A stretch of DNA of 27,664 nt. It comes from Temnopleurus reevesii. Taxonomy: Eukaryota > Echinodermata > Echinoidea > Temnopleuroida > Temnopleuridae. A program made the position numbers and the translations under genes. Where the stretch lies: the NCBI GenBank assembly GCA_036244855.1, contig BQKZ01000871.1, forward strand, positions 66,666 through 94,329, read 5' to 3'. Numbering within the stretch: the stretch's first letter is position 1; the number at the start of each line of letters is the position of its first letter. Shown piece after piece: positions 1 to 12,800 of the stretch. The notes below the pieces were generated by a model. That model was not told where the DNA came from. It was given only the letters and a program-made list of their open reading frames with translations, and did no database searches.

Positions 1-438
1 ATGGCCCCACAATTCTCCGAATTCTCAATCAGTTTACCTTGCTGAACTTGGCACGGAATCACTTTAGATCTCGGGAGAGTGATATTTGACACACTCAGTC
101 TCAGGTATAAATTGCTCTGATTTCAAAAATATTGCTCATAACTCGGGAGTAGGATTTCCCCTCAGCTAGACTCGGCACGTCCGTGTAGTCAAAGAAGTAA
201 ATTTCTATACCCGTCCGGTCTGTTCTGCTGTTGACTTCTTATCACGCTTATTTTCCAATCTGTTATGTAATGAAGCCTTGCTACACAAATTACTGTATTT
301 AATGCTGCATTTTCACGTTAACTTTATTTCAAAATAGATCCGCAGAGCTGTGAATACAAGATCTCGACTTGTCGATAACGGTGTCATGTAAATAAAGCTT
401 TTGTTGTTTCAACACGGACGGCGATATTAAAAGACGCG
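1..438 (+). promoter_or_regulatory. Putative promoter and 5' leader of the SVEP1-like gene
   Basis: No coding exon is visible before the ATG at 439. A TATAAAT match at 106-112 could be a TATA box, which would put transcription start near 135, but this is only a motif match. The start codon context is gcgATGg (G at -3 and G at +4), a good Kozak context. A possible splice acceptor (ccgcag at about 341-346) means that an upstream non-coding exon cannot be excluded. Confidence 0.35.
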
Positions 439-899
439 ATGGCAATCAAAACTTTGTCGATTTTGATGGTGCTTCTTTTTCTTCATCTCCATATAATTAT
501 AAGCGATGCTGCAGATGCTGCAGTTACAGGAGTAGGTGAACGATTCAGAGCAAAGATGGGGGACATATTTGTGGGTGAGACGGAGCTCGTCTTTTTATTG
601 GATTCCTCGGGAAGTGTCGATGTCAACGAATACGCCATCTCACTCGACTTCGTAAGACTCGCATCGACGTTCATAAGCATGTCTGCAACCACCACTCGTG
701 TAGCGGTGATGTCCTATTCGAGCTGTGATCAAATCTATACGCGTATTAATTACCTGAGTTCGCCGATCAACAAGAATAAATGCACCTTTAACCAGGATTT
801 GGCCAGTGTCATCCACCACCCCGGGAGCACGTGTACGGGGGATGCATTGGCCGCGAGCCGGTTATTGCTTAACACCCATTCACGACCTGGTGTTCAGAA
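439..899 (+). CDS. SVEP1: Exon 1: signal peptide and first half of vWA domain
   Basis: The first ATG of the open frame is followed by a hydrophobic segment (about residues 4-22, LSILMVLLFLHLHIII), a clear secretory signal peptide. The vWA domain begins at about residue 48 (TELVFLLDSSGS). The MIDAS metal-binding motif DxSxS is present at residues 55-59, and the MIDAS threonine lies in STCTGDAL (about residue 131). The donor is at 900 (aa|gtaagc), leaving phase 2. The next exon restores the codon for K154 and continues with VLMLMTDG, as expected for a vWA domain. The exon's open frame would otherwise stop at 901, so splicing is required. Confidence 0.9.
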
Positions 900-3800
900 G
901 TAAGCACGGGAAGACCGTACTATCAAGCACATTCGTTTAGTTTAATTGCGATATATTCACAAAAATTCAGAACATGTTTTACTATTTGAAGTAGTCCTGA
1001 CACAAACTTTGCCTTTCACTTTCCAACTTTAAAAACATTTTTTCTACAAACTTTATTTTTTGAACGAGTACATTAAGCTTGTCATGATTGTGATCGTATT
1101 TCCACCTCTTCTTGTCTGATTGTTTTATGTTTAACATAATGACAAATTCTTTCAAAGAATAGGCGGGATTACGAATAGATGCAAATTTTGTGCATACCTT
1201 AAACACAAAGGTTGTTCTTGACAACCATAAGGCCCCGGTCACATAGAGGCCCGAAAGCAACACGATTCATCACGACTCTTTGTTAAGTCACAGCTAACTG
1301 CCTCAGAACAAAGAGTCGTGTTAAATCGTGTTAAATAGTGTTGCTTCCGGGGCCATATGTAACCGGGGCCTTAGGGCTGTCAATAACAACCTTTGTGTTC
1401 AATAATTTGTTTATTTATTTTCAATTTGCATTCACATTTCCCCAGGGTTCTAATGTTGATGACCGATGGAGCATCGAACGCTGGGGGCAGTGTTTCCGAC
1501 AATGCTCAACTTCTAAAACAAGATGGTGTCATCATATTTGCAATCGGTGTTGGTGATGGCATTAATGAAGATCAACTGAATGAAATCGCAACCAATGTAT
1601 TTGAATACAAGTACATCATTAGCGATTTCGGAGATATCACAAAGCTCGCATCAGTGGTCAAAAAAGGTGAGAAACTATTTTCAGACAAAATTTGACCGGT
1701 AGAGGGACATATTCAGAGAAGTTACCGTCATTAATGAAATGAAAATATACAATTTCATAATAGGTATTATCATGTTTAAAGGTTTGATTTGACAAAACAC
1801 GATACCTTGTGCTCTTTTCAATAATGCATGCAAATGATATCTGAATAGTGATTTTGTCGTAAAGTACATGATGAAACTTTTGTAATGATTTACCGCATTC
1901 ATATTAAAACACACACATATGCTTTAACATTCTTTACTTCATTTGTATGTTTATCGTTGGAATATATTTTACACAGATATCCAGGACTTTGATGCCTATT
2001 ATGACCACGTTGATGAGGCCCTGTGTAACAACCAATGCGACAATGGTGCCGATTGCTGCCATGCCCGTGCTACGTGCGCATGCGCAACTCGGAGTGGGGA
2101 CACCCTTTGCGCTTGCGAGGAAGGATTCAGTGGAACCGGACTCTCCTGTGAAGGTAACCATGGAAACAACGCTCCACCCAATTTGCCTGTGCATGCACGT
2201 ACAACCAACATGACTGATCATAAATATACAATAATAGCAATAAATATTTGGTGTTTATTATTAGGGGGGTGTGAACCTGCACCTGTTTATGCTCTAGAAT
2301 GTTACTTTAGCTAATTCAATTTGTGGATTTTTTAGGAAGAATGACAGTTCAAAGGACCATTTGTTATTTCACAATTTACAAATGAATGATAGTTGAAATA
2401 TTAATCTTTGGTTGGATTTTAGAATTTGAAGAAAAAAAATGTATGTAAAAAGTAAAATGATATTCTCTTTATAATTGGTTAATTGAGATTAATATATTTT
2501 TCATACAAATACTAATCTTCTGAATTACATCAGTCATCTTAAAAATTGATCATATTTTGTTAAATGCACACTGTGCCCAGACCTAGAAATATGGAGAACA
2601 TTCAATAATTAATTATTTTTAATTATGTGTAAGGCGATATCGTGCACTCACGCAATCTTCGAATCTACGAGCAAAATCACGAAGAATTACTGTTAAAATT
2701 GTTATGAACTTTCAAGAATGTACTCCAACACGATATAAGCTATTTCCGCAAAATAAAGTGGGTCATGGGACAATAACCCTATAGCTGTGTATTGAATTGT
2801 GTGGATACAACAATAACAAGCCGGTTACGATTTGAAAAGCATTACAAATGAGCATTGAAGTGGCTTTCGACTTTATTTTACGAAAATATATCATATATGT
2901 CATGTTACTCGCAATCTCTTATTTTACCGCGCTTTTTTTTGTTAAAACCAGAATGTGAAAACGGGACCTACAAGTCGAACTATGGCGACGGATCTTGCAC
3001 GACCTGCCCAGAACACTCCACGACTAATTCTCGAGGGAGTCGTAGAAGATCGGAATGTCATTGTAACTACGGGTACGAAGGAAACCCCGAAGATGAGGGA
3101 GGGTCGTGCCAAGGTGCGTAATCTCTTTATTATACGTTCACTCCACGATCTCAATACGAGGATTTTGCTTTGCAACGCGACAGCTATTCACGACGTTAAA
3201 TGTATGTAATGCTGAAGCGGTCATTTACGAATTTGGCAAATACGAATTTGCCAAAGGTTGTTATTTTCTGAACAAAATTACTTTTAAGGCCTCTAGGACC
3301 TCATTGTATTCCACTGAGTAGATTACCTTCCACTTTGGCTCCCCATAGAACTAACATCTTAAATAGCGTTCGTCTTGTAAAGCGAAAATCAAGTGTTAAG
3401 CCCCGGTCACATAGGGCCCCGGAAGCAACACGATTCAACACGACTTTTTGTTCAGAGGCAGTTATCTGTGAATTGACAAAGAGTCGTGTTGAATCGTGGT
3501 GCTTCCGTGGTCCTATGTGACCGGGGTATTACCGAGTGAGGTGACATCAATCTTCGAAAGTAGTCAGATTGTCTAGTTTAAAGGATCCCAGGGTAATTTT
3601 TTTTGCAATAAAATGACTGGAATCTGATTCAAATGATTCATTTTAATTAGTTCACTTTGACCAGGAGAATTCCGCAAGAGCGCCTGTTACACATTTGTTA
3701 CGGGATTTGAGTGTAGTAATGTTGCAACACCAAATGAACTTCGTACCGAGTTTGTTCATGCGCGACGTACTTTATAAAACCATGGTATTTACGTTGTTGT

Positions 3801-6800
3801 CACCGATCATTGTCTAATTAGTGGATTTCAAGTAATTGCGACACCTAAATGGAACATCAGTCCAAATTATTACGTAATTTTAGGGAATATTACGTTCTCG
3901 AACAAATTTGCAAAGGAGTTGCGGTTTTTTAGATTGACGTTTTTATATAAGATTTTAGCGATTATTTCCTAGTTTCTTGCACGTGTATGCTGAGCAAAGC
4001 GAAAAGCAAATATGTGGTGACTTAATGAGACTTCGGTGTATTGTAAACTTGATATGCCTTTTGAAAGCTTCATTTCCTCCTGCAAATAGTTTTGCCATGC
4101 ATATGATTCTGGTATTGCTGCTGTTTTCTATTTTATTTGGGAGCGAGGCTTACGTTGACGAATTCTGATTAAAACTTTTTTAAAGTCTTCCTAGAAGTTA
4201 CATTTTTCGAGGTAATGATCTTAAAGCGAAATGCATTAAGTACTATGTAAAACTATCTATCATTGGGGAACTGTCATTTCCCGGGTTTGATGCTTCATCT
4301 ACAGATTGACAAATGATTCATCACACTATGGAGGCCCTAGAGTACGGTCGATGATAGGCCAACAGTGCCGTGAAAATTGCGATCAGGGAGGTGTTTCACC
4401 CTACAAGTTACGAAATACTTTAAGAACGCCTTTACGCACGACTGGTATCAGTTCTTGTGCTGACTGATGGAGAATCGTATGCGTATTACACTCGTTAACG
4501 TGCCCCAGTCTTTCTTAAAGTCTTTTGCAACTTTCAGAACAATTTGGTGAAACACCGCCTAGGAAGTTGTTTTATGAAACTTGTCGCCAGTGACAAGCAG
4601 TCATTTTGCCACAGTTATCATAACATCAGTCAGTGATTGTGCTTTTCATCTGATCAAAATCAAGGATTCCATTATATTGGTCAGCGCTGAATAATTGTCG
4701 CTGGCGACATGCTTCATGAAACACCCCCAGATTGTGAAGTGTTCTGATTGACGTGAATTTCGTCACCCGGGACGCAGAATTTGTAAACCTGGACTCAAAA
4801 TTTAGTTATCTGACCCGGACGCAACTTATACATCAGTACACGAATTTGGTGTCATGGGGGGGGGGGGCAAACTTCGAGTCCGGGGTCACAAACTTTGCGT
4901 CCCGAGTCGCGAATTTCACATCCACGATCACAACCTTCAATGTCGATGAGCGTACTCTAGGGCAACCATGGCCCCGTGGCATAAAACTTTCTAATCGATC
5001 GTACGATAGAAATCAATCGAACGTCTATGGGAATTTATGTAGTAATGTTTGCGATTGATCGCTAAATTGATTATATCTCCTTTATGTTACGGGCCCCATA
5101 TTTGATGCTTCGTTTTGTGTGTAACGGATGCGTCATCATCCTGCCAACTCGAATTATGGAGAAAAGAGAAATTCCGAATCCCTTCGCTGATGTTATGGAG
5201 GGGAAGGGTAATTACTTGACAGATGTTTACCTTGGCAAATGCTTCGTCCTCCTTTCTGTTCATGTTTGTGATGAGTTCCTGTGGTTCTGTCGATGACAGT
5301 GCCATGTTTTCATGATTTCCTACATGTTGTTGTTGGGGGATGACATTGTTTGACACACATTACCTTGGGACATTGCTATCTGTTCTGCCAATGAAATTGA
5401 CTCTATTGTGCAAGCATACAGGTTAGATGAAAAAAATAATTGGGTGACTTCAAGTACGGTGTGCGGTGTTGGTGTTGGTGTTGAGAGAGCAGATCGGCCC
5501 GTGAACCGAGCTCCAACACTGTTGGTCAGTTCTTTTTTTTCAATAATTATTTTATTCTCCATTCATGATAACACATATAACACATATTCATCAAATACAA
5601 AACAAACACAAACAAATGTTATCGTATCTCATAATATNGACAGACTTCAGGTTTGGTGTTGAGGCTGGTGTTGGTGTTGCTGCAACACCAACACCAGCGT
5701 TCCACACCGTTCTTGAAGTCACCCATTGTCTAACAGATAACAACAATGAAGTCGACCTTTTAAAAAGCTTTTGAAGAAGAATTTCCTCCCTAGACAAAAT
5801 ATCTTTCGTCTTGTTTGAGTGTGCACTTTGTATTTGTTCAAGTGATTAGATGCCCAAATATAGTTTGGCTAAAGATGATAAATTATCATGACTTCTATTT
5901 TACATACTTTTCGAGACAATAGTATGATTTTTTAAAGAATTGATTGTTTTTGAAAAATTGAATTCGGCCGTTAAATTATATTTAGCGCGCTCTCTTAGTA
6001 CCAACAATATTTTGTTTGTTATCGGGTGTATGCTAGATTTTTTTCGATATTTGACAAAAGAATGATTGAAAGGTGCACACAAAAATGATATTCTAAAGTT
6101 TTCGTCAACTTCTGTGTATTTAGACGATGTCTTTTATAGAGAGAATATATTAGTTAATACGCGAAGTACGTGTGACTGCTCTTTCAAAACTCATTCATTC
6201 TTAAGCAATTGTCGTGCAATATATTCATTATATTATATTTCAGTAAAATAATGTAGATTTGAAGACAAATTTCGGGGGGTGGTTTTAGATTTCAACAAAA
6301 ATGTACTTCAGCTTTACATTGATTGATTGTAGGAAGATTGATTTATGAGACTAGTAGTTTGTACTTTTTCTACAAAAGTCAATTTTGTTTGAATTAAAAT
6401 AATACTGGTGTTATTATTTTCATTCGGTTCATCCGTAAAGCTGAAGTTTTACTTGAATCGCCTCCTGCAGGAAAAGGGATCCCCATAAAACTCAAATTCA
6501 TCATTTTCTCCAAGTAGTATTTGAGAGCATTGAGCCAATGCGGATACGTCTAAATAAGTTTCTGAAATATTTTCAGTACCTGCTTGTGGTCCGTTGGTTG
6601 ATTGGCCTTTGAATGCTATATTCAAACTAAAACATACCAAAATATATCTTCCATTTTCATAAACATTTATTTGTATGCATTTAAAGAAATTTGTGTATAT
6701 ATATCAGCTCGTTTAAAAATCGATTTTTGTTCATTTTGACCATTACTAATATATACCTTTAAGATCGTAAATCAGCATCTAGCTACAAAGAAACCGTTTG

Positions 6801-9800
6801 AATAAATCATTTTGAAAGATAGTTATTTCCGATTTAGATAGGTATAATGCTATGCTTAAGAAATATTTGCTCAACAAATAATTGGCATGTATATGAGCCC
6901 AGTGCACAATATCAGATGTACTTTGTTTTCTTGCTTTTTAAAGCAAATCTATATTCTCAATTCTGTTATTTCTTTTTCGGCTCTGTAAGCGCATAGGGAC
7001 ATGCCATGGCTACGTGTTAATGTGTTATGCACTATGTAAGAACGGAATATTATTATTATTATTTCACTTTGTTTCAACTCGATAGCAATACAATGTCCAG
7101 AACTGAACGTAGCCGACGTAGATGGCGTGATCATGGATGAGTGCAGCAACACCTTTGGTTCAACATGTGAGTTCCAATGCCGAGATCAATACCGACCAAT
7201 CACAGGACAGGAACGAGTCACGTGCTTGGCAACAAGACAATGGGCTGGAACGCCCCTTCAGTGTGAAAGTAAGTTTACGATTCTTGAAGGGGACCAACCC
7301 CTAGGATATTGTCATTGTCCCATTATATCAAGTAATTATAGAAAACCAAAAGAACAAACAGAACATTTCAGAGAAATCAGACTATCAGTTAAACTTTTAT
7401 GAATTTTCAAATTCACAGAAATATGAAGATCACTGCCGATAATTGGGGATTCGTGCGATCGGCAACGAATTGTCTAATCTGCTTCTGTATATTATTATCT
7501 ACATATAGTCGTCTGAACCAATACGTACATTTACAATTGTTCATATCCGAGAGGATCATCTGGGTATTTTTCTAGTACGGTAGTGATCTCGCATAGTATA
7601 AAACAATGCACACAACTGGCGTACTAAAACAATACCTGGGTGATCCTCTCACCATAAAGGTACGTATTAACCCGGTTTATACCTGAGGGAAATCAGACTG
7701 CATTATCGGTACGACTTGTCGTGGTCTGTAACACAACGTACGGTTCCGAGCAGGCTGTCATGGCGTATATCAAGCGTCAGAATTTGAAATGATAGCTGCT
7801 TTCGATCTATCTTGTTTCAGAGATTACCAGTGGTCAACTGAATGGCCCTATTAACGCGTATCTTGACTGCAATATATGGCTGCGGCAACTACACGACTTG
7901 TGTAGTGAGCTTTAACACAGGGCATGAATGAAAGCATGCAGAGCATCATGACGACTATTGCTACATTTACAGATTTCCTGCTGTAAACCTCTTGACTATG
8001 CAAATCCTCCCTAAAGTATATGTCTTACCATACCATTGGTACCACGTTTGAAGTGGGCTATGAGCCTATGGCAGAGTTGATGAATATTACAGGTGAATCT
8101 TACTAGGCTGCCGTGAAACATATTTGCGCGCACCGTGGGGAGGGGGGGGGGGGGGTGGCACAGCTATAGAGGGAGCAAAATTTGCAGTAAAAAGGGCGCC
8201 AAATTCAAGGTCAAGACCATTTTTTTTTTGCTAGCCAGCCGTGCTTGGGGCGCCAACACTTTAGCCCACGGGTCTCAAAATCCTAGGTGCGCAAATAATA
8301 TCTATTTTCGTTTAATTTCTATTCAGAGATTACCTGCAGTCCACTGAACGACCCTCTCAACGCGGTCCGTGACTGCGATACATCTGACCGAAGCATCGAT
8401 ACGACTTGCGAATTGACTTGTGACCCAGGGTATGAATACAAGGATGACGTAGTCACCAATATCACGTGTCGGAGGACCGGCGAGACCAGCGCTCAGTGGT
8501 CGGCACCAGCGGTGGACGAGCCTTGTCAGAGTAAGTTTTATCGGAAAATTTTATTCTGCAAGCGAAATCAATGATAATTCCAGACTGCATTATTGGCCTC
8601 CACATGGACCATGAAACCCACAACCCACGATATGTAGCGAGTATGATATTGATGATTATGAATGTGAATAGGCGTTTAAATGGATAAATAAATAAATAAA
8701 TAGAAATACGACTATATTCACACCTTTCAGAAGGACTAGTCTCCATAAAAAATGTGTAGCCTACCTCCGCATTACTCAAATTCATTGTCCCGTGCGAAAA
8801 ATCAATACACAGCGCCGGGATAACAATGTGTACAATTTAAGATCCAAGAGATTACTGATTTCAGTAATCATTCGACATCAGTAGAAATATACACTTCCTA
8901 AAAGGAGTTTGCTGAAACTGCCCGTAGAAGAACGTAAAATGCACCATAAGACGATCACAGGTACTAGGAATTCTATAAGATTACCAATTTCTTAATGCAA
9001 TCTTCGTCAATACAATTCATCCACACATCTGGGAGGTGGCTCATGGGAGTGGAGAAAGTTTATAATGCCACAAACGTCCTTAGATGCTAGCTCAGTCCCG
9101 CCTGCTTTAATTGTTTCCCTAGGTTTCCTTACATGTCTATTGCATCAGAACTACAAACCAAATTCTTATGTTCTGTTGTATAATACCTGAAAATTCCAAT
9201 CGGACAACACTCGTTGTATTTGCAAACCCTTTCGAGAATAGCTTCCCTGAAACACGTTCAGGTTGTGAACCTCAGCTACTTTACCCCTCTGTCGCTAATA
9301 TTTATTACCATGCTTAGTATTATTACTGTGTATAATCTATTATCTACTATTATCATTTTTACAATTTATGTACAGAAATTTCTTGTCCCATACGTTCCGT
9401 GGTTAACCCTTTAAGGATTCAGCCAAGCATCTGCCTTGAGTTACCCCAGTTCGACCAAGTGTGTTCCTACCATTGTAAAGCTGGATACCAAGCCGTTGGT
9501 AACATCGACAGTGTGACTTGTATGGCTGACGGCACATGGGGTCCTCAGGAGATTGACATCACCTGCATAGGTATGTGCACTTCAGAAACACCCTGAGCGA
9601 TGTTTCACCAATGAAAGCCCCAGTGGCATAGAACACGACTCTTTGTTTGGAGGCAGTTCGCTGTGAACTGAACAAAGACTGGTGTTCGACCGTGTTGCTT
9701 CCGGGGTTCTATGTCACTGGGGCCTTACTTAAACCATGGTCACATAGGACTCCGGAAGCAACACGATTCATCCCGACTCTTTGTTAATTCACAGTTAACT

Positions 9801-12800
9801 GCCTCAGAACAACGAGTCGGGGTGAATCGTGTTGCTTCGGGGTCCTATGTGACCGGGGCTTTAGCGATGTTTCACAAAGTTACTACTGGGCTTTCGCTCT
9901 ACAACGCGAACGCTATTTTAAAGTCAGTCCGTCATGATCGACATGACTTCCGGGTAGGGGCCAAACTATCCGCTGCCATTTTGATTGCGGGGATTGCCGA
10001 GTAGAAAAAACACAGATTTTTTTACCTGGAATAGCGAGTGAGCAAGCTTTATTTCGCTAGCTCACAACTCGGTAGTCGCAAACGTATGTGTTCCGCATGT
10101 TTTTAGGAACAATCGAAGCCAAAGAGGGGACATATCAAAATACACGCGACGACAACAAGCATCGGAAAGTCATACGAAGTGTTCCGAGTTTCTGAGCTTG
10201 GCAAGGTGCGTAAGCGAGGAAATGTTTAAATATCGGTGTTGCTAATACGCAACACGCCGTCCGTTCGCGCTCGAAACCGGAAGTCCTGTGGATCATGACG
10301 GACTGACTTTAAGACGTTAGATCTATGGGCAGCCCAAGTGGAAGATAATGTAATTTGGAATGCAATGAGGTTCTAATGGCTTTGAAAGTCATTGTTGTTG
10401 AGAAAATAACAATCTTGGACCGATTGGGCAGTCCATAGATTTTAAAGTCGTTAGTAGCAGTCACGTTGCAAAGCGAGAGCCCAGTATTGACGAATTTAGG
10501 AACGACTTTAAGAACTAATGATATCAGCTATTGTGCTGAATGGTTGGGAATCTTACGAGTATCACGCACAGTGACATACTCCAGTTCTCCTCAAAGTCGT
10601 TATCAACTTCCATAAAAACTTGGTGAAGCACCGCTCAGGTATTAGAATTTGGATTCTGTAATACAAGAGTAGTCTTCGATGAGCAAAAGTTAATTGAATT
10701 GAATTGATTTTTTTAAATTTAACACTCAATTGGCAGCCCAAAAGTGGAATTGAAAATTCAAATTGATTTAATTGATTTCAATGTACAGTTTACGTCAGAT
10801 CAACACCAAATGTCTTCAAGGAACATATTGCACAGTTTTTTTTTGTGTGTGGTCCAACGTAGTAGCACACTCCTCTACTACTGATAGGCATTATAACCTC
10901 TGAATAAATGAGCACTTGGCGGTGTTTCACTAAGCCGTTCTCCAAGTTAGGAACGACTTAACCCTATTCCAACTGGGGGGGGGGGNNNNNNNNNNNNNNN
11001 NNNNNNNNNNNNNNNNNNNNNNNNNNNNNNNNNNNNNNNNNNNNNNNNNNNNNNNNNNNNNNNNNNNNNNNNNNNNNNNNNNNNNNNNNNNNNNNNNNNN
11101 NNNNNNNNNNNNNNNNNNNNNNNNNNNNNNNNNNNNNNNNNNNNNNNNNNNNNNNNNNNNNNNNNNNNNNNNNNNNNNNNNNNNNNNNNNNNNNNNNNNN
11201 NNNNNNNNNNNNNNNNNNNNNNNNNNNNNNNNNNNNNNNNNNNNNNNNNNNNNNNNNNNNNNNNNNNNNNNNNNNNNNNNNNNNNNNNNNNNNNNNNNNN
11301 NNNNNNNNNNNNNNNNNNNNNNNNNNNNNNNNNNNNNNNNNNNNNNNNNNNNNNNNNNNNNNNNNNNNNNNNNNNNNNNNNNNNNNNNNNNNNNNNNNNN
11401 NNNNNNNNNNNNNNNNNNNNNNNNNNNNNNNNNNNNNNNNNNNNNNNNNNNNNNNNNNNNNNNNNNNNNNNNNNNNNNNNNNNNNNNNNNNNNNNNNNNN
11501 NNNNNNNNNNNNNNNNNNNNNNNNNNNNNNNNNNNNNNNNNNNNNNNNNNNNNNNNNNNNNNNNNNNNNNNNNNNNNNNNNNNNNNNNNNNNNNNNNNNN
11601 NNNNNNNNNNNNNNNNNNNNNNNNNNNNNNNNNNNNNNNNNNNNNNNNNNNNNNNNNNNNNNNNNNNNNNNNNNNNNNNNNNNNNNNNNNNNNNNNNNNN
11701 NNNNNNNNNNNNCCCCCCAGTATAAACTTGGTCTGAAAAAGCCCAGTTAAAATAGGGTTAAAGAATTACTTGGATACGTTATTGGGCAATATACCTGTAA
11801 AAAAAGAATTAACCCTTTGACTACTGGAACCAGGAATCCCTACACAAAGTTTATGGGTAATACATAATTCAGTAGTCAATGGGTTAAATGAAATTGCAGA
11901 TAAGTAATTGAAATAATTAGATAACGGATTATAATAATAACAATAATGATAATAATGATTATTTCAGCGCACGTATATACTCTGCTGAGTGCTCAGGGCA
12001 CTTTGCATTATTTGCATTCATCTTTAACAAAAACAAAGGCATGTGTACAATTACTATGTTTTTTCACTTCAGATATTGAACCACCGAGATTGACATGCCC
12101 ACCGGACATAAACAATCCCACGGACCCCCTCTTTGCAACCAGCACAATTAACTGGGCATTACCAAACGCGACAGACAACACTGGAATCCCGGTGAGCTTA
12201 AAGGGCTCGCACTCCCCGCCTTACATGTTTGGTATTGGCACCACTGTGGTAGTCTACACTGCTACGGACGCAGCTGGAAACATGGCGAACTGTTCGTTCA
12301 GCGTGACTGTCAGAGGTATTTGATTATGATAATAATAATAATAGAAATAATAATAATAATAATAATAATAATGATAATAATAAAGATATACAGCATTTAT
12401 TTAGCGCACAATATGAAGTGTTTCTAAGCGCTTTGTGCATTATTACCCGGCTACAGCATGGCTACCATTCGGCGCTCCCTGCATTCAAGGAATTACGTCC
12501 TACCGATACCCATTCACCTCACCTGGGTTTAGTGCAGCACAATGCGGATAAATTTCTTGCTGAAGGAAATTGACGCCATGGTTGGGATTTGAACCTTCGA
12601 CCCTCGGGTTGAAAGGCGAGAGTCAGAACCACTACACCACAACACCACATTTCCCTTCTGCTATCTCCTTTTGCTATCTATTTTCCATTCATTATTTGTT
12701 TTTATCAATATGTGATATAGAAACTACCATTTGAGAATTCAAATCAAGGGCTAGATCCCCACATTCACCATCGGAACAGTTTGGTAGCGGAACCGCTTAA

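Larger units (their letters stand above)
3114..7085 (+). other. Intron 4, about 4 kb, repeat-rich
   Basis: The largest uninterrupted intron without an N gap. It carries family E (3247-3370), family A (3401-3526), family C (4385-4562), family B (5441-5725) and the eroded family D copy (5848-6345), as well as G and AT runs. Open frames of 60-100 codons here have no splice or domain support. I saw no hidden exon, though a diverged one could be missed. Confidence 0.7.
7269..8326 (+). other. Intron 5
   Basis: Contains a foldback at 7519-7670, two or three decayed Sushi-exon relics (about 7694-8096) and a 14-G run at 8142-8155. The relics have splice-acceptor remnants but in-frame stops. Confidence 0.8.
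9571..12072 (+). other. Intron 7, repeat-rich and gapped
   Basis: Holds two family A elements in tandem, a long nested family C element containing family E, a truncated family C end (about 10917-10970), and a 727-base N gap. Because of the gap a coding exon could be missing here, but the reading phase on both sides is 1, so none is required. Confidence 0.7.

Noticed and set aside
4753..5058. 101-codon open frame in intron 4 with repeated NFxS motif
   Set aside because: It contains a G run and short repeats of aactt-like words, no domain and no splice context; probably simple-repeat sequence.
12590..12651. tRNA gene on the minus strand
   Set aside because: The A and B boxes are present, but stems for a cloverleaf are not maintained and the sequence continues as a SINE body that recurs at 15447.
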